This document shows, piece by piece, positions 1 through 8,007 of a stretch of DNA of 8,007 bases. The first letter of the stretch is position 1. Every line of letters begins with the position of its first letter. Under the pieces are notes generated by a model, which was not told the origin of the DNA, searched no databases, and was given only the letters and a program-made list of their open reading frames with translations. This DNA comes from Gammaproteobacteria bacterium (lineage in GTDB: Bacteria; Pseudomonadota; Gammaproteobacteria; Xanthomonadales; Xanthomonadaceae), in assembly GCA_025360985.1 (NCBI GenBank), contig JANYBA010000374.1, positions 1 to 8,007 on the forward strand, read 5' to 3'. Made by a program: the position numbers and the translations under genes.

Positions 1-1465
<1,465 letters not shown>

Positions 1466-1473
<8 letters not shown>

Positions 1474-2629
1474 CGACGCACTCCCGCGCCAGGGCGCGCA
1501 GGCGGGCGCCAAACACCGGCCAGGCCTTGTCCGCGGCAAACGCCAGGCAAGTGGCCCGACGCCGGGAATCCGGGCCGATCGCCAACTGTTCGATGACCGC
1601 TCCAGCGAAGCGATCGTAGTCCCCACCGGGCACCAGCGCGCCGGTCGCGGGCGGTGCCACCGCGTCGGGAACGCCGCCGACGGCGAAAGCCACCGTCGGC
1701 AGTCCGTGCGCGGCCGATTCCAGGGCGACCATGCCAAAACCTTCGACGTCGCCGGGCAGGTCGAGCACGGGGAAGACATGGAGCTGGGCCGCCTGGTAGG
1801 CCGCCGAGAGCGTGGCCTCGTCGCAGCTGCCGAGGAACAGCAGTGATGCTTCAACACCCTGCGCGCGCGCCGATGCCAGGATGCGCTCGCGCTCGCCGCC
1901 GCCGTGGCCATGCAGGGCATCGCCGGCTTCGGCACCGATCACCACCAGCCTGGCTCCAGGCGACTGCGCGAGGATCGCGGGCAGCGCACGCGCGACGAAT
2001 TCCGCCAGGCCCTTGCGGCGCGTCAGCCGACCCACCGAGAGCAACACCGGCGCCGCGCCCAGGGCGTGCCGGCGGCGGAATTCCACGCCCGAGGCCGGAT
2101 CGAGCCCGGGAAGATTCGTGCCCGGATGCAATACCCGCACGCGTTCGGCGCGCACGCCGCGCCCTTGCGCCAGGCCCGCGGTGTTGGCGCTGTTGACCAG
2201 GACCAGGTCGGCGGCCCGGATGAAGGGCAGCCAGAGGCGCTGGTAGATGGCGCTCGGCGCGATCACGTCGAGGCCGTGCAGGTAGACGGCGAATTTTGCG
2301 CCGCTGGCGCGGGCCGCCAGCCAGGCCATCGGCGCCGCCAGGCCACTGCCGGCGAGCACCAGGCGCGGACGATACTTTCGCGCCAACCGGAACGCCCGCC
2401 AGGCCGTTCCGAACAGGAAGAGCGGCAATGGCTTCAACGCGGTTTCCGCGACCGCCCCGGCATCCGGCGCATTCGCCGCGCAACCGGCGGGGCCGGCAAG
2501 CGCCACCCGCCATGCGCCGGCGAGTTCGGCCAGCAAGTGCTGATTGAGCTTTTCCATGCCGCCGAGCAGCGGCGGAAAATTGCGGGTCACCAGCAGCGCC
2601 CACGACCGGCGATCGGCGACCTCAGCCAT
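1466..2629 (-). CDS. Glycosyltransferase family 4 (GT-B fold)
   Basis: A 387-residue retaining glycosyltransferase that would transfer a sugar from a nucleotide donor to a glycan or lipid-linked acceptor at the cytoplasmic face of the membrane. Seen: an N-terminal acceptor-domain start with the glycine-rich GGME loop (residues 23-26), LHGLDV at 118-122, the donor-site motif GRLTRRKG at 200-207 (R201 and K206 in the usual phosphate-contact positions), and the family E-x7-E element EGFGMVALE, with E296 and E304, followed by HGLPTVA. Length is typical for GT4. ATG at 2629 overlaps the stop of the upstream glycosyltransferase by 8 bp (ATGGCTGA), with AAGG directly in front, which favours translational coupling over independent initiation. 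Donor and acceptor sugars cannot be assigned. Neighbours (GT2, methyltransferase, PseB) place it in a surface polysaccharide or glycoprotein glycan operon. Confidence 0.92.
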
Positions 2630-3485
2630 CCTTGCGGTAGGTCAGCGCGGTGATCTGTTCGGAGATCAGACCGATCAGGAAGACGATGACCGCGGCGCTC
2701 AGCAGGAGCACGCTCATGTTGGTGAACCGGCCGCCGTGCAGATAGGTGTAAATGTAGTTGGCAAGTCCGAGCAGCGCGAACACACCCGCAGTGGGCGCGA
2801 ACAGTTTCACCGGCGAAAACAGCGTCGCGATCTTGAAGATGATCAGGAGGAAGCGCAGCCCGTCGCGCAGCGGCCGGATGTGGCTGCGCCCGAGCCGCTG
2901 GGCCACCGGGACCGGCTCGTAGGTCACGGCATAGCCGCTGCGGAAGAACGCCATCGTGATCGTGGTCGGGTAGGAAAACCCGTTCGGCAGCAGGTGCAGG
3001 AATTCCTTGAACTTGGCGGCGCGCACCGCGCGGAAGCCGGAGGTGAGGTCGCGCACCGGGTGGCTCGTCATCAGGGTGGCCAGGCGATTGTAGAAACCGT
3101 TCGCCAGGCCGCGACCGACGCTGGCCTGGCCGTCCCAGCCGCGCGCGCCGACGACCATGTCGTAGCCCTCGTCCAGGCGCGCGAGCAGGCGCGGGATCAA
3201 GGCCGCGTCATGCTGGCCGTCGGCGTCCATGAACACGAGCACATCGCCGGTCGCCGCCCGCGCGCCACGCTTGATGGCGGCGCCGTTGCCCATCGAGTAG
3301 GGGCTGCTCAGCACGGTGGCGCCGTATTGCCGGGCGACCTCCGCGGTGGCGTCGGTCGAACCGTCGTCCACGACCAGGATCTCGGCTTCCGGCCAACGCT
3401 CGCGGATCCCGGGCAGGGTGCGACGCAGCCCGTCGGCCTCGTTCTTGGCGGGCAGCACAATGGACAAAGTTGGGGAAAGGGACAT
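2622..3485 (-). CDS. Membrane-anchored glycosyltransferase family 2 (dolichol-/polyprenyl-phosphate sugar synthase-like)
   Basis: A 287-residue GT-A enzyme resembling DPM1/ArnC-type transferases that load a sugar onto a polyprenyl phosphate. Seen: SIVLPAKNE at residues 8-16, the nucleotide-binding DDGSTD at 40-45, MGNG at 65-68, the metal-binding DxD in FMDADGQHD (D87, D89), TSGFRAVR at 148-155 and QRLGRSHI at 196-203. Two hydrophobic segments at about 228-249 and 257-280 make a C-terminal membrane hairpin, with a short basic tail (YRKDG). It is the first gene of the leftward operon and is divergent from pilB. The ATG at 3485 has no obvious Shine-Dalgarno in front (the upstream bases read GCGTACCT), but the conserved N-terminus begins immediately after it. 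The exact sugar is unknown. A lipid-carrier role is family-based inference. Confidence 0.92.
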   Translation of the reverse strand: MSLSPTLSIVLPAKNEADGLRRTLPGIRERWPEAEILVVDDGSTDATAEVARQYGATVLSSPYSMGNGAAIKRGARAATGDVLVFMDADGQHDAALIPRLLARLDEGYDMVVGARGWDGQASVGRGLANGFYNRLATLMTSHPVRDLTSGFRAVRAAKFKEFLHLLPNGFSYPTTITMAFFRSGYAVTYEPVPVAQRLGRSHIRPLRDGLRFLLIIFKIATLFSPVKLFAPTAGVFALLGLANYIYTYLHGGRFTNMSVLLLSAAVIVFLIGLISEQITALTYRKDG

Positions 3486-3623
3486 AGGTACGCGGAATCA
3501 GGTCAGGCCCTAGGGTAAAGGATTCAGGCAGCGATACCAGACCCCTCGGAACCGGTCCCGGACGGTGCTACGCTGGATGAGGAAATTGCGGTAAAGTCCT
3601 AGCGGTACTGGGGAAAGTCCTGC
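3486..3623. promoter_or_regulatory. Divergent intergenic region between the glycosyltransferase operon and pilB
   Basis: These 138 bp separate the two outward-facing transcription units and must hold, or share, their promoters unless one is read through from elsewhere. A weak extended -10-like TGCTACGCT (3566-3574) faces pilB with a poor -35 (TCGGAA, 3546-3551). Neither box is convincing. A pilB Shine-Dalgarno, GGGGA (3610-3614), lies 9 nt before the ATG. No terminator-like hairpin with a T-run is seen. Confidence 0.45.
3590..3621 (+). repeat. 11-bp direct repeat at 21-bp spacing in the pilB leader
   Basis: GGTAAAGTCCT at 3590-3600 recurs as GGGAAAGTCCT at 3611-3621, with 10 of 11 bases identical and an exact AAAGTCCT core. 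The 21-bp period equals two helical turns, a layout common for paired activator or response-regulator sites. The second copy overlaps the pilB Shine-Dalgarno and ends 2 nt before the start codon, so binding there could also affect translation. A shorter GGTAAAG occurs at 3514-3520. The repeat is seen directly; a regulatory role is inference. Confidence 0.4.
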
Positions 3624-5345
3624 ATGAGCGTGGCGACAGCCAATTTGGTGGGGATCACCGGCATCACCCGGCGCATGGTGCTGGACGGGGTGCTGAGCGA
3701 GCCCGATGCCCGCCGGGCCATGGACGAGGCCGGCAAGGCGAAGATGCAGATCCACACCTACCTGCTCCAGCAGCGCCTGGCCACCCAGGCCCACATCGCC
3801 GCGGCCCAGAGCGTCGAATTCGGCATGCCGCTGTTCGATGCCGGCGCGATGGAGCCGAAATACTTCGCGGTCAAGCTGGTCAGCGAAGACCTGATCCAGA
3901 AGCACCACGCCCTGCCGCTGTTCAAGCGCGGCAACCGGCTGTTCGTGGCGATCTCCGACCCGACCAACATCCGCGCCCTGGACGACATCAAGTTCGCCGC
4001 CAACATGACGGTCGAGCCGATCCTGATGGACGAGGACCGCCTGCGCCGGACCATCGACCACGCCTTGATGGTCAGCGACGAGCTCGGCCAGGACATGGAA
4101 GAGGAGGAAGGCCTCGACTCGCTCGAGTCCTCGTCCGGCGAAGACGATTACACCAGCGAGGCCGCGCTCGATGTCAAGGCCGACGACACCCCGGTGGTGA
4201 AGTTCGTCAACAAGGTCCTGCTCGACGCGATCAAGCGCGGTGCCTCGGACATCCACTTCGAGCCCTACGAAACCGATTTCCGGGTGCGCATGCGCATGGA
4301 CGGCATCCTGCGCTCGATGGCCAAGGCCCCGGTCAAGCTGCATCCGCGCATTTCCGCGCGCCTGAAGGTGATGGCCCAGCTCGACATTGCCGAGCGCCGC
4401 GTGCCGCAGGACGGTCGCATCAAGCTGAACGTGTCCAAGACCAAACAGATGGACTTCCGCGTCAGCTCCTGCCCGACCCTGTTCGGCGAGAAGATCGTGC
4501 TGCGCCTTCTCGACGGTTCCGCCGCCAAGCTCGGCATCGACCGGCTCGGCTACGAGGAAGACCAGAAGCAGCTCTACCTGAGCGCCCTCGCCCGCCCCTA
4601 CGGCATGATCCTGGTGACCGGCCCGACCGGATCGGGAAAGACCGTGTCGCTTTACACGGGCCTGAACATCCTCAACACCGACGAGCGCAACATCTCCACC
4701 GCCGAAGACCCGGTCGAAATCCGGGTGCCGGGCATCAACCAGGTGCAGATGAGCAACAAGAAGGGCATGACCTTCGCGGTGGCCCTGCGCAGCTTCCTGC
4801 GCCAGGACCCGGATGTGATCATGGTCGGCGAGATCCGCGACCTGGAAACCGCCGAGATCGCCATCAAGGCGGCCCAGACCGGCCACCTGGTGCTGTCCAC
4901 CGTCCACACCAACGACGCCCCGCAGACCATTTCCCGACTGATGAACATGGGCGTGGCGCCGTACAACATCACCAGCTCGGTCACCCTCGTCATCGCCCAG
5001 CGCCTGGCGCGGCGCCTGCACGATTGCAAGAAGGAATTGCACCTGCCCGACCACGCCCTGCTCGCCGAAGGCTTCACGGCGCAGGAGATCAAGGCCGGGC
5101 TGAAGATCTACGAGCCGGTCGGTTGCCCGGACTGCAACGACGGCTACAAGGGCCGGGTCGGCATCTACCAGGTGATGCCGATGAGCGAAGAAATCCAGCG
5201 GATCGTGCTCGAGGGCGGCAATGCCATCCAGATTGCCGACGCCGCCCAGCGCTCGGGCATCCGCGACCTGCGCCAATCCGCGTTGAAGAAGGTCAGGGAC
5301 GGTACCCTGAGCCTCGCCGAAATGAACCGCGTGACCAAGGACTAA
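3624..5345 (+). CDS. pilB: Type IV pilus assembly ATPase PilB
   Basis: Cytoplasmic hexameric ATPase of the secretion ATPase (GspE/PilB) family that powers pilus extension through PilC. 573 residues, normal for the family. Seen: an N-terminal MshEN/T2SSE_N-type region (about 20-150), a very acidic linker (about 152-188), the ATPase N-subdomain with ASDIHFEPYE (207-216), Walker A GPTGSGKT (333-340), the Asp box around EDPVE (361-365), Walker B DPDVIMVGE with E403, and the His box HLVLSTVHTND (421-431). The C-terminus ends in NRVTKD, as in Pseudomonas PilB. A zinc-type cysteine cluster follows the ATPase core: CPDC at 501-504 is present, but the earlier pair is reduced to H466-D-C468. The assembly ATPase rather than the retraction ATPase PilT is supported by the long N-terminal domain and by pilC directly downstream. 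The ATG is preceded by GGGGA at 9-nt spacing. Probably the first gene of the pilB-pilC-pilD-coaE operon. Confidence 0.97.
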   Translation: MSVATANLVGITGITRRMVLDGVLSEPDARRAMDEAGKAKMQIHTYLLQQRLATQAHIAAAQSVEFGMPLFDAGAMEPKYFAVKLVSEDLIQKHHALPLFKRGNRLFVAISDPTNIRALDDIKFAANMTVEPILMDEDRLRRTIDHALMVSDELGQDMEEEEGLDSLESSSGEDDYTSEAALDVKADDTPVVKFVNKVLLDAIKRGASDIHFEPYETDFRVRMRMDGILRSMAKAPVKLHPRISARLKVMAQLDIAERRVPQDGRIKLNVSKTKQMDFRVSSCPTLFGEKIVLRLLDGSAAKLGIDRLGYEEDQKQLYLSALARPYGMILVTGPTGSGKTVSLYTGLNILNTDERNISTAEDPVEIRVPGINQVQMSNKKGMTFAVALRSFLRQDPDVIMVGEIRDLETAEIAIKAAQTGHLVLSTVHTNDAPQTISRLMNMGVAPYNITSSVTLVIAQRLARRLHDCKKELHLPDHALLAEGFTAQEIKAGLKIYEPVGCPDCNDGYKGRVGIYQVMPMSEEIQRIVLEGGNAIQIADAAQRSGIRDLRQSALKKVRDGTLSLAEMNRVTKD

Positions 5346-5348
5346 GCC

Positions 5349-6728
5349 ATGGCAACGACCAGAGCCACCGCCGGCGCGAAGCGCGAATCCCCGTTCCAGC
5401 AATTCGTCTGGGAAGGCAAGGACAAGCGCGGCGTCACGATGAAGGGCGAAACCTCGTCCAAGAATGCCAACCTGGTGCGCGCCGAGTTGCGCAAGCAGGG
5501 CATCAATCCGACCGTGGTCAAACCCAAGCCCAAGCCGCTGTTCGGCGCTTCCGGCAGTCGCATCTCGTCGCTCGAGATCACGGTCTTCGCCCGCCAGATC
5601 GCCACCATGCTCCAGGCCGGCGTGCCGATGGTGCAGAGCTTCGAGATCCTGGCCGGCGGGCAGAAGAATCCGCGCATGAAGACCATGATCGAGGACATCG
5701 GCAGTTCGGTGTCCGGCGGCAGCACGCTGACCGAATCCCTGGGTCGGCATCCGGTGCAGTTCGACGACCTGTTCTGCAACCTGGTCCGCGCCGGCGAGGG
5801 CGCCGGCGTGCTCGACACCGTGCTCGACACGCTCGCCACCTACAAGGAACGCATCGAGGCCCTGAAGGGCAAGATCCGCAAGGCCCTGTTCTACCCGGCC
5901 GCGGTCATCGCCATCGCCATCCTGGTCTCGGCGATCCTGCTGATTTTCGTCATCCCGCAGTTCGAACAGGTGTTCGCCAACTTCGGCGCCGACTTGCCGG
6001 CCTTCACCATGATGTACGTAAAGGCGTCGCGCTTCATGGTCGCGTACTGGTGGGCGGTGTTCGGCACGGCGATTGCCCTGGTCTTCGCCTACCTTGCCTT
6101 GTTCAAGCGCTCGGCCAAGGTCCGCGAGTACATGGACCGGTTCATGCTGCGCCTGCCGGTGATCGGCCAGATCCTGCACCAGTCGGCGATCGCCCGCTTT
6201 ACCCGCACCCTTGGCCTGACCTTCAAGGCCGGCGTGCCGCTGGTCGAGGCGCTGGACATCTGCTCCGGCGCCACCGGCAGCGTGATCTACGGCGAAGCGA
6301 TCAAGCGCATCCGCGATGACGTCGCCGTCGGCTATTCGCTGAACATGGCGATGAAACAAGTTGGCATCTTCCCGCACATGGTCGTGCAGATGGCGGCGAT
6401 CGGCGAAGAGGCCGGCGCGCTCGACACGATGCTGTTCAAGTTGGCGGAGTTCTACGAGCAGGAAGTCAACAACGCGGTCGACGCGCTGGCCAGCTTGCTG
6501 GAACCGTTCATCATGGTGATCATCGGCACGATGGTCGGCGGCATGGTGGTCGCCATGTACCTGCCGATCTTCAAGCTCGCCGAGTTCTACGAGCAGGAAG
6601 TCAACAACGCGGTCGATTCGCTGGCCAGCCTGCTGGAGCCGTTCATCATGGTGATCATCGGCGTCATGGTCGGTGGCATGGTGATCGCCATGTACCTGCC
6701 GATCTTCAAGCTCGCCGCGACGATCTGA
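5349..6728 (+). CDS. pilC: Type IV pilus inner-membrane platform protein PilC with duplicated C-terminal membrane segment
   Basis: Polytopic inner-membrane protein of the GspF/PilC family that couples PilB to pilin insertion. Seen: a short N-terminal region (FVWEGKDKRG at 19-28), a first T2SSF domain from about residue 72 (SLEITVFARQIATMLQAGVPM), membrane spans at about 182-205 and 229-254, and a second T2SSF domain from about 268 (TRTLGLTFKAGVPLVEALD). The usual last span is LLEPFIMVIIG... (about 381-407). The protein should end soon after it with YLPIFKLA and a few residues. Instead a 45-residue block (363-407) is repeated at 408-452 before the normal end FKLAATI, giving 459 residues rather than about 415 and a fourth predicted span (about 426-452). 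The start ATG is 3 nt after the pilB stop. Its Shine-Dalgarno AAGGA (5337-5341) lies inside the end of pilB, so the two genes are probably translationally coupled. Identity is secure; the function of the extra segment is unknown. Confidence 0.96.
   Translation: MATTRATAGAKRESPFQQFVWEGKDKRGVTMKGETSSKNANLVRAELRKQGINPTVVKPKPKPLFGASGSRISSLEITVFARQIATMLQAGVPMVQSFEILAGGQKNPRMKTMIEDIGSSVSGGSTLTESLGRHPVQFDDLFCNLVRAGEGAGVLDTVLDTLATYKERIEALKGKIRKALFYPAAVIAIAILVSAILLIFVIPQFEQVFANFGADLPAFTMMYVKASRFMVAYWWAVFGTAIALVFAYLALFKRSAKVREYMDRFMLRLPVIGQILHQSAIARFTRTLGLTFKAGVPLVEALDICSGATGSVIYGEAIKRIRDDVAVGYSLNMAMKQVGIFPHMVVQMAAIGEEAGALDTMLFKLAEFYEQEVNNAVDALASLLEPFIMVIIGTMVGGMVVAMYLPIFKLAEFYEQEVNNAVDSLASLLEPFIMVIIGVMVGGMVIAMYLPIFKLAATI
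6435..6716 (+). repeat. 135-bp in-frame tandem duplication at the 3' end of pilC
   Basis: Unit 1 is 6435-6569, unit 2 is 6570-6704, and a 12-bp stub (6705-6716, FKLA) begins a third. By direct comparison the two units differ at 12 of 135 bases (about 91% identical) and at 3 of 45 residues (A to S, T to V, V to I). Each unit codes for FKLAEFYEQEVNNAVD, then a helix-forming LASLLEP segment and the final transmembrane helix ending MYLPI. The period is an exact multiple of three, so the pilC frame is kept. The stub and unit 2 both start TTCAAGCTCGCC, while unit 1 starts TTCAAGTTGGCG. This points to unequal recombination at the short FKLA-coding sequence found at both ends of the ancestral block. 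Confidence 0.95.
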
Positions 6729-6734
6729 CGCGGA

Positions 6735-7601
6735 ATGCCCGAAACCCTGTTCGACGATCCGAGGGCGGCCGTACTGGCCGCCTTCGTTTTTGGGCTTTTG
6801 GTCGGCAGTTTCCTCAATGTCGTGATCCTGCGCCTGCCGCGTCGGCTGGAATGGCGCTGGAAACGCGACAGCCGCGAATTGCTGGAGATTGGCGAACCCT
6901 ACGAGCCGGCGCCGCCCGGCATCGTCATCGAGGCGTCGCATTGCCCGCATTGCGGCACGAAACTCGCGGCGTGGCAGAACATTCCCTTGCTCAGTTTCGT
7001 CGTGCTGCGCGGCAAGTGCCGGCATTGCGCCGCGCCGATCAGCTGGCAGTACCCGGCAGTGGAACTGCTCACGGGATTGATGTTCGCCGCCTGCATCTGG
7101 CGCTTCGGGATCGGTTGGGAAGGCGGGCTGGCGCTGGTGTTCAGCGGCTACCTGGTGGCGTTGTCGGGGATCGACCTGCGCACCCAGTACCTTCCCGACG
7201 AACTGACCTATCCCCTGCTCTGGCTGGGCCTGCTGGCGAGCTTGTTGACCATGTTCGTCGACCCGGTCTCGGCCATCCTCGGCGCCGCCGTCGGTTACCT
7301 CAGCCTGTGGAGCGTGTACTGGCTGTTCAAGCTGGCGACCGGCAAGGAAGGCATGGGCTACGGCGACTTCAAGTTGCTGGCGGCGCTCGGCGCCTGGTGC
7401 GGCGCCAAGGCGATCCTGACCATATTGCTGCTTTCGTCATTGGTGGGTGCGCTGGTGGGTAGCGCCTGGCTGATCTACAAGGGCCGCGACCGCGCCACGC
7501 CGATTCCGTTCGGGCCCTATCTGGCCATCGCCGGCTGGCTGCAATTCATGTCCGGCGCCGACTGGCTGGATACCTACCTGCGCTGGGCGCTGCACGGCTG
7601 A
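6735..7601 (+). CDS. pilD: Type IV prepilin leader peptidase / N-methyltransferase PilD
   Basis: Integral inner-membrane aspartic protease that cleaves type III signal peptides of prepilins and N-methylates the new N-terminus; by family it may also serve a type II secretion system. 288 residues, normal length. Seen: a first membrane helix (about 11-33) ending in GSFLNVVILRLP, a cytoplasmic loop with two cysteine pairs (C70/C73 in CPHC, C95/C98 in CRHC) and NIPLLSFVVLRG between them, then QYPAVELLTG at 105-114. The protease aspartates are D147 and D155 (GIDLRTQYLPDELT) and D211 in GYGDFKLLAALGAW (the GxGD signature). Further hydrophobic spans fill the C-terminal half. The start lies 6 nt after the pilC stop with only a weak GCGGA directly before the ATG, so coupling to pilC is likely. 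All expected peptidase and metal-binding residues are present. Confidence 0.97.
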   Translation: MPETLFDDPRAAVLAAFVFGLLVGSFLNVVILRLPRRLEWRWKRDSRELLEIGEPYEPAPPGIVIEASHCPHCGTKLAAWQNIPLLSFVVLRGKCRHCAAPISWQYPAVELLTGLMFAACIWRFGIGWEGGLALVFSGYLVALSGIDLRTQYLPDELTYPLLWLGLLASLLTMFVDPVSAILGAAVGYLSLWSVYWLFKLATGKEGMGYGDFKLLAALGAWCGAKAILTILLLSSLVGALVGSAWLIYKGRDRATPIPFGPYLAIAGWLQFMSGADWLDTYLRWALHG

Positions 7602-7602
7602 G

Positions 7603-8007
7603 ATGGCCGGCTTCGTGGTCGCCATCACCGGTGGCGTTGCCTCGGGCAAGAGCGCCGTGGCGGTCGCGTTCGCGCGCATGGGTCGATTCGTCGCCGACGC
7701 CGACCTCGCCGCACGCGCGATCGTCGCTGCGGAGCAACCGGCGTTGGCGGAGATCGCGACGCAATTTGGCGCCGGAATACTGTTGGCAGATGGTGAACTC
7801 GATCGCGCGCGACTCCGGGAGCTTGTGTTTGCCGACACCGAGGCTCGGCGCCGGCTGGAGGCGATCACCCATCCGCGCATCCGCCTGCTGTTGCGGGCGC
7901 AGTGCGCCGAAGCACCCGGACCGTACGCACTGGCGGCGATCCCGTTGCTGGCCGAAGGCGGCGGCCGCCGCAACTACCCCTGGCTGCAGCGCGTGCTGGT
8001 GGTGGAC
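7603..8007 (+). CDS. coaE: Dephospho-CoA kinase CoaE, N-terminal 135 residues; 3' end outside window
   Basis: Cytoplasmic P-loop kinase that phosphorylates the 3'-hydroxyl of dephospho-CoA in the last step of coenzyme A synthesis. Seen: P-loop GGVASGKS at residues 10-17, the substrate-region DADLAAR (33-39), the conserved ITHPRIR, and PLLAEGG in the lid/LID-adjacent region. The reading frame is open to the last base of the window. The family is about 200 residues, so roughly a third is missing. The ATG follows the pilD stop with one base between (TGAGATG), and no strong Shine-Dalgarno is visible, which suggests translational reinitiation. coaE downstream of pilD is a familiar arrangement in gammaproteobacteria such as pseudomonads and xanthomonads; the link is positional rather than a shared pathway. 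Confidence 0.94.
   Translation, partial: MAGFVVAITGGVASGKSAVAVAFARMGRFVADADLAARAIVAAEQPALAEIATQFGAGILLADGELDRARLRELVFADTEARRRLEAITHPRIRLLLRAQCAEAPGPYALAAIPLLAEGGGRRNYPWLQRVLVVD

Noticed and set aside
1474..1935. A 154-residue upstream extension of the methyltransferase frame.
   Set aside because: This stretch lies inside the GT4 gene in another frame and translates to Arg/Pro/Ser-rich sequence. The GTG at 1473 with GGGAG upstream and a stop/start overlap explains the start better.
3574..3589. A sigma-54-like promoter (TGG ... TTGC) upstream of pilB, as is known for some pilin genes.
   Set aside because: The spacing between the GG and GC elements is 11 nt instead of the required 10, and the -24 element lacks the CAC of the consensus.
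5024..6319. A 431-codon plus-strand frame spanning the end of pilB and most of pilC.
   Set aside because: It overlaps two secure genes in another frame and has the Arg/Gly/His-rich composition typical of shadow frames in high-GC DNA.
6435..6704. Possibility that the pilC duplication is an assembly artefact.
   Set aside because: The copies differ at 12 positions, mostly at third codon bases, and the junction keeps frame. A duplicated-read artefact should give identical copies. It still deserves confirmation from reads.
3510..7025. A 1171-codon stop-free frame on the minus strand, opposite pilB, pilC and the start of pilD.
   Set aside because: It is the mirror of high-GC codon use in three secure genes. 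Its product is low-complexity (rich in H, D, R, Q, G, A), has no recognisable domain, and its internal 45-residue repeat is just the reverse of the pilC duplication.

Overview
The window is GC-rich (third codon positions are strongly G/C) and almost entirely coding. It looks like a chromosomal segment of a gammaproteobacterium. The pilB-pilC-pilD-coaE order and the protein wording (PilB ending NRVTKD, CoaE P-loop GGVASGKS) point to the Xanthomonadales/Lysobacter neighbourhood; that placement is inference from gene order and remembered family sequences, not from a search.

Left half (about 1-3485, minus strand, transcribed right to left): four tightly packed genes of surface-glycan type. They are a membrane-anchored family-2 glycosyltransferase (2622-3485), a GT-B family-4 glycosyltransferase (1466-2629), a class I SAM-dependent methyltransferase (733-1473), and the N-terminal 230 residues of a PseB-type UDP-GlcNAc 4,6-dehydratase that runs off the left edge. 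The first three genes overlap one another by 8 bp (ATGGCTGA and GTGACTGA junctions), so they are probably co-translated; pseB follows after 40 bp. Together they would make and transfer a modified sugar onto a lipid-linked or protein-linked glycan, for example O-antigen, a pilin or flagellin glycan.

Middle (3486-3623): a 138-bp divergent intergenic region carrying the start signals of both transcription units. It holds a near-perfect 11-bp direct repeat at 21-bp spacing just upstream of pilB.

Right half (3624-8007, plus strand): the type IV pilus assembly core pilB (assembly ATPase), pilC (inner-membrane platform), pilD (prepilin peptidase/methylase) and the start of coaE (dephospho-CoA kinase, cut by the right edge). 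Gaps are 3, 6 and 1 bp, so this reads as one operon. No pilin gene lies between pilB and pilC.

The most unusual feature is in pilC. Its 3' end holds a 135-bp (45-codon) in-frame tandem duplication at 6435-6704. It duplicates the last transmembrane helix and the segment before it, giving a 459-residue PilC with a predicted extra membrane span. The copies differ at 12 bases but only 3 residues, so the duplication is not fresh and both copies look to be under protein-level constraint.
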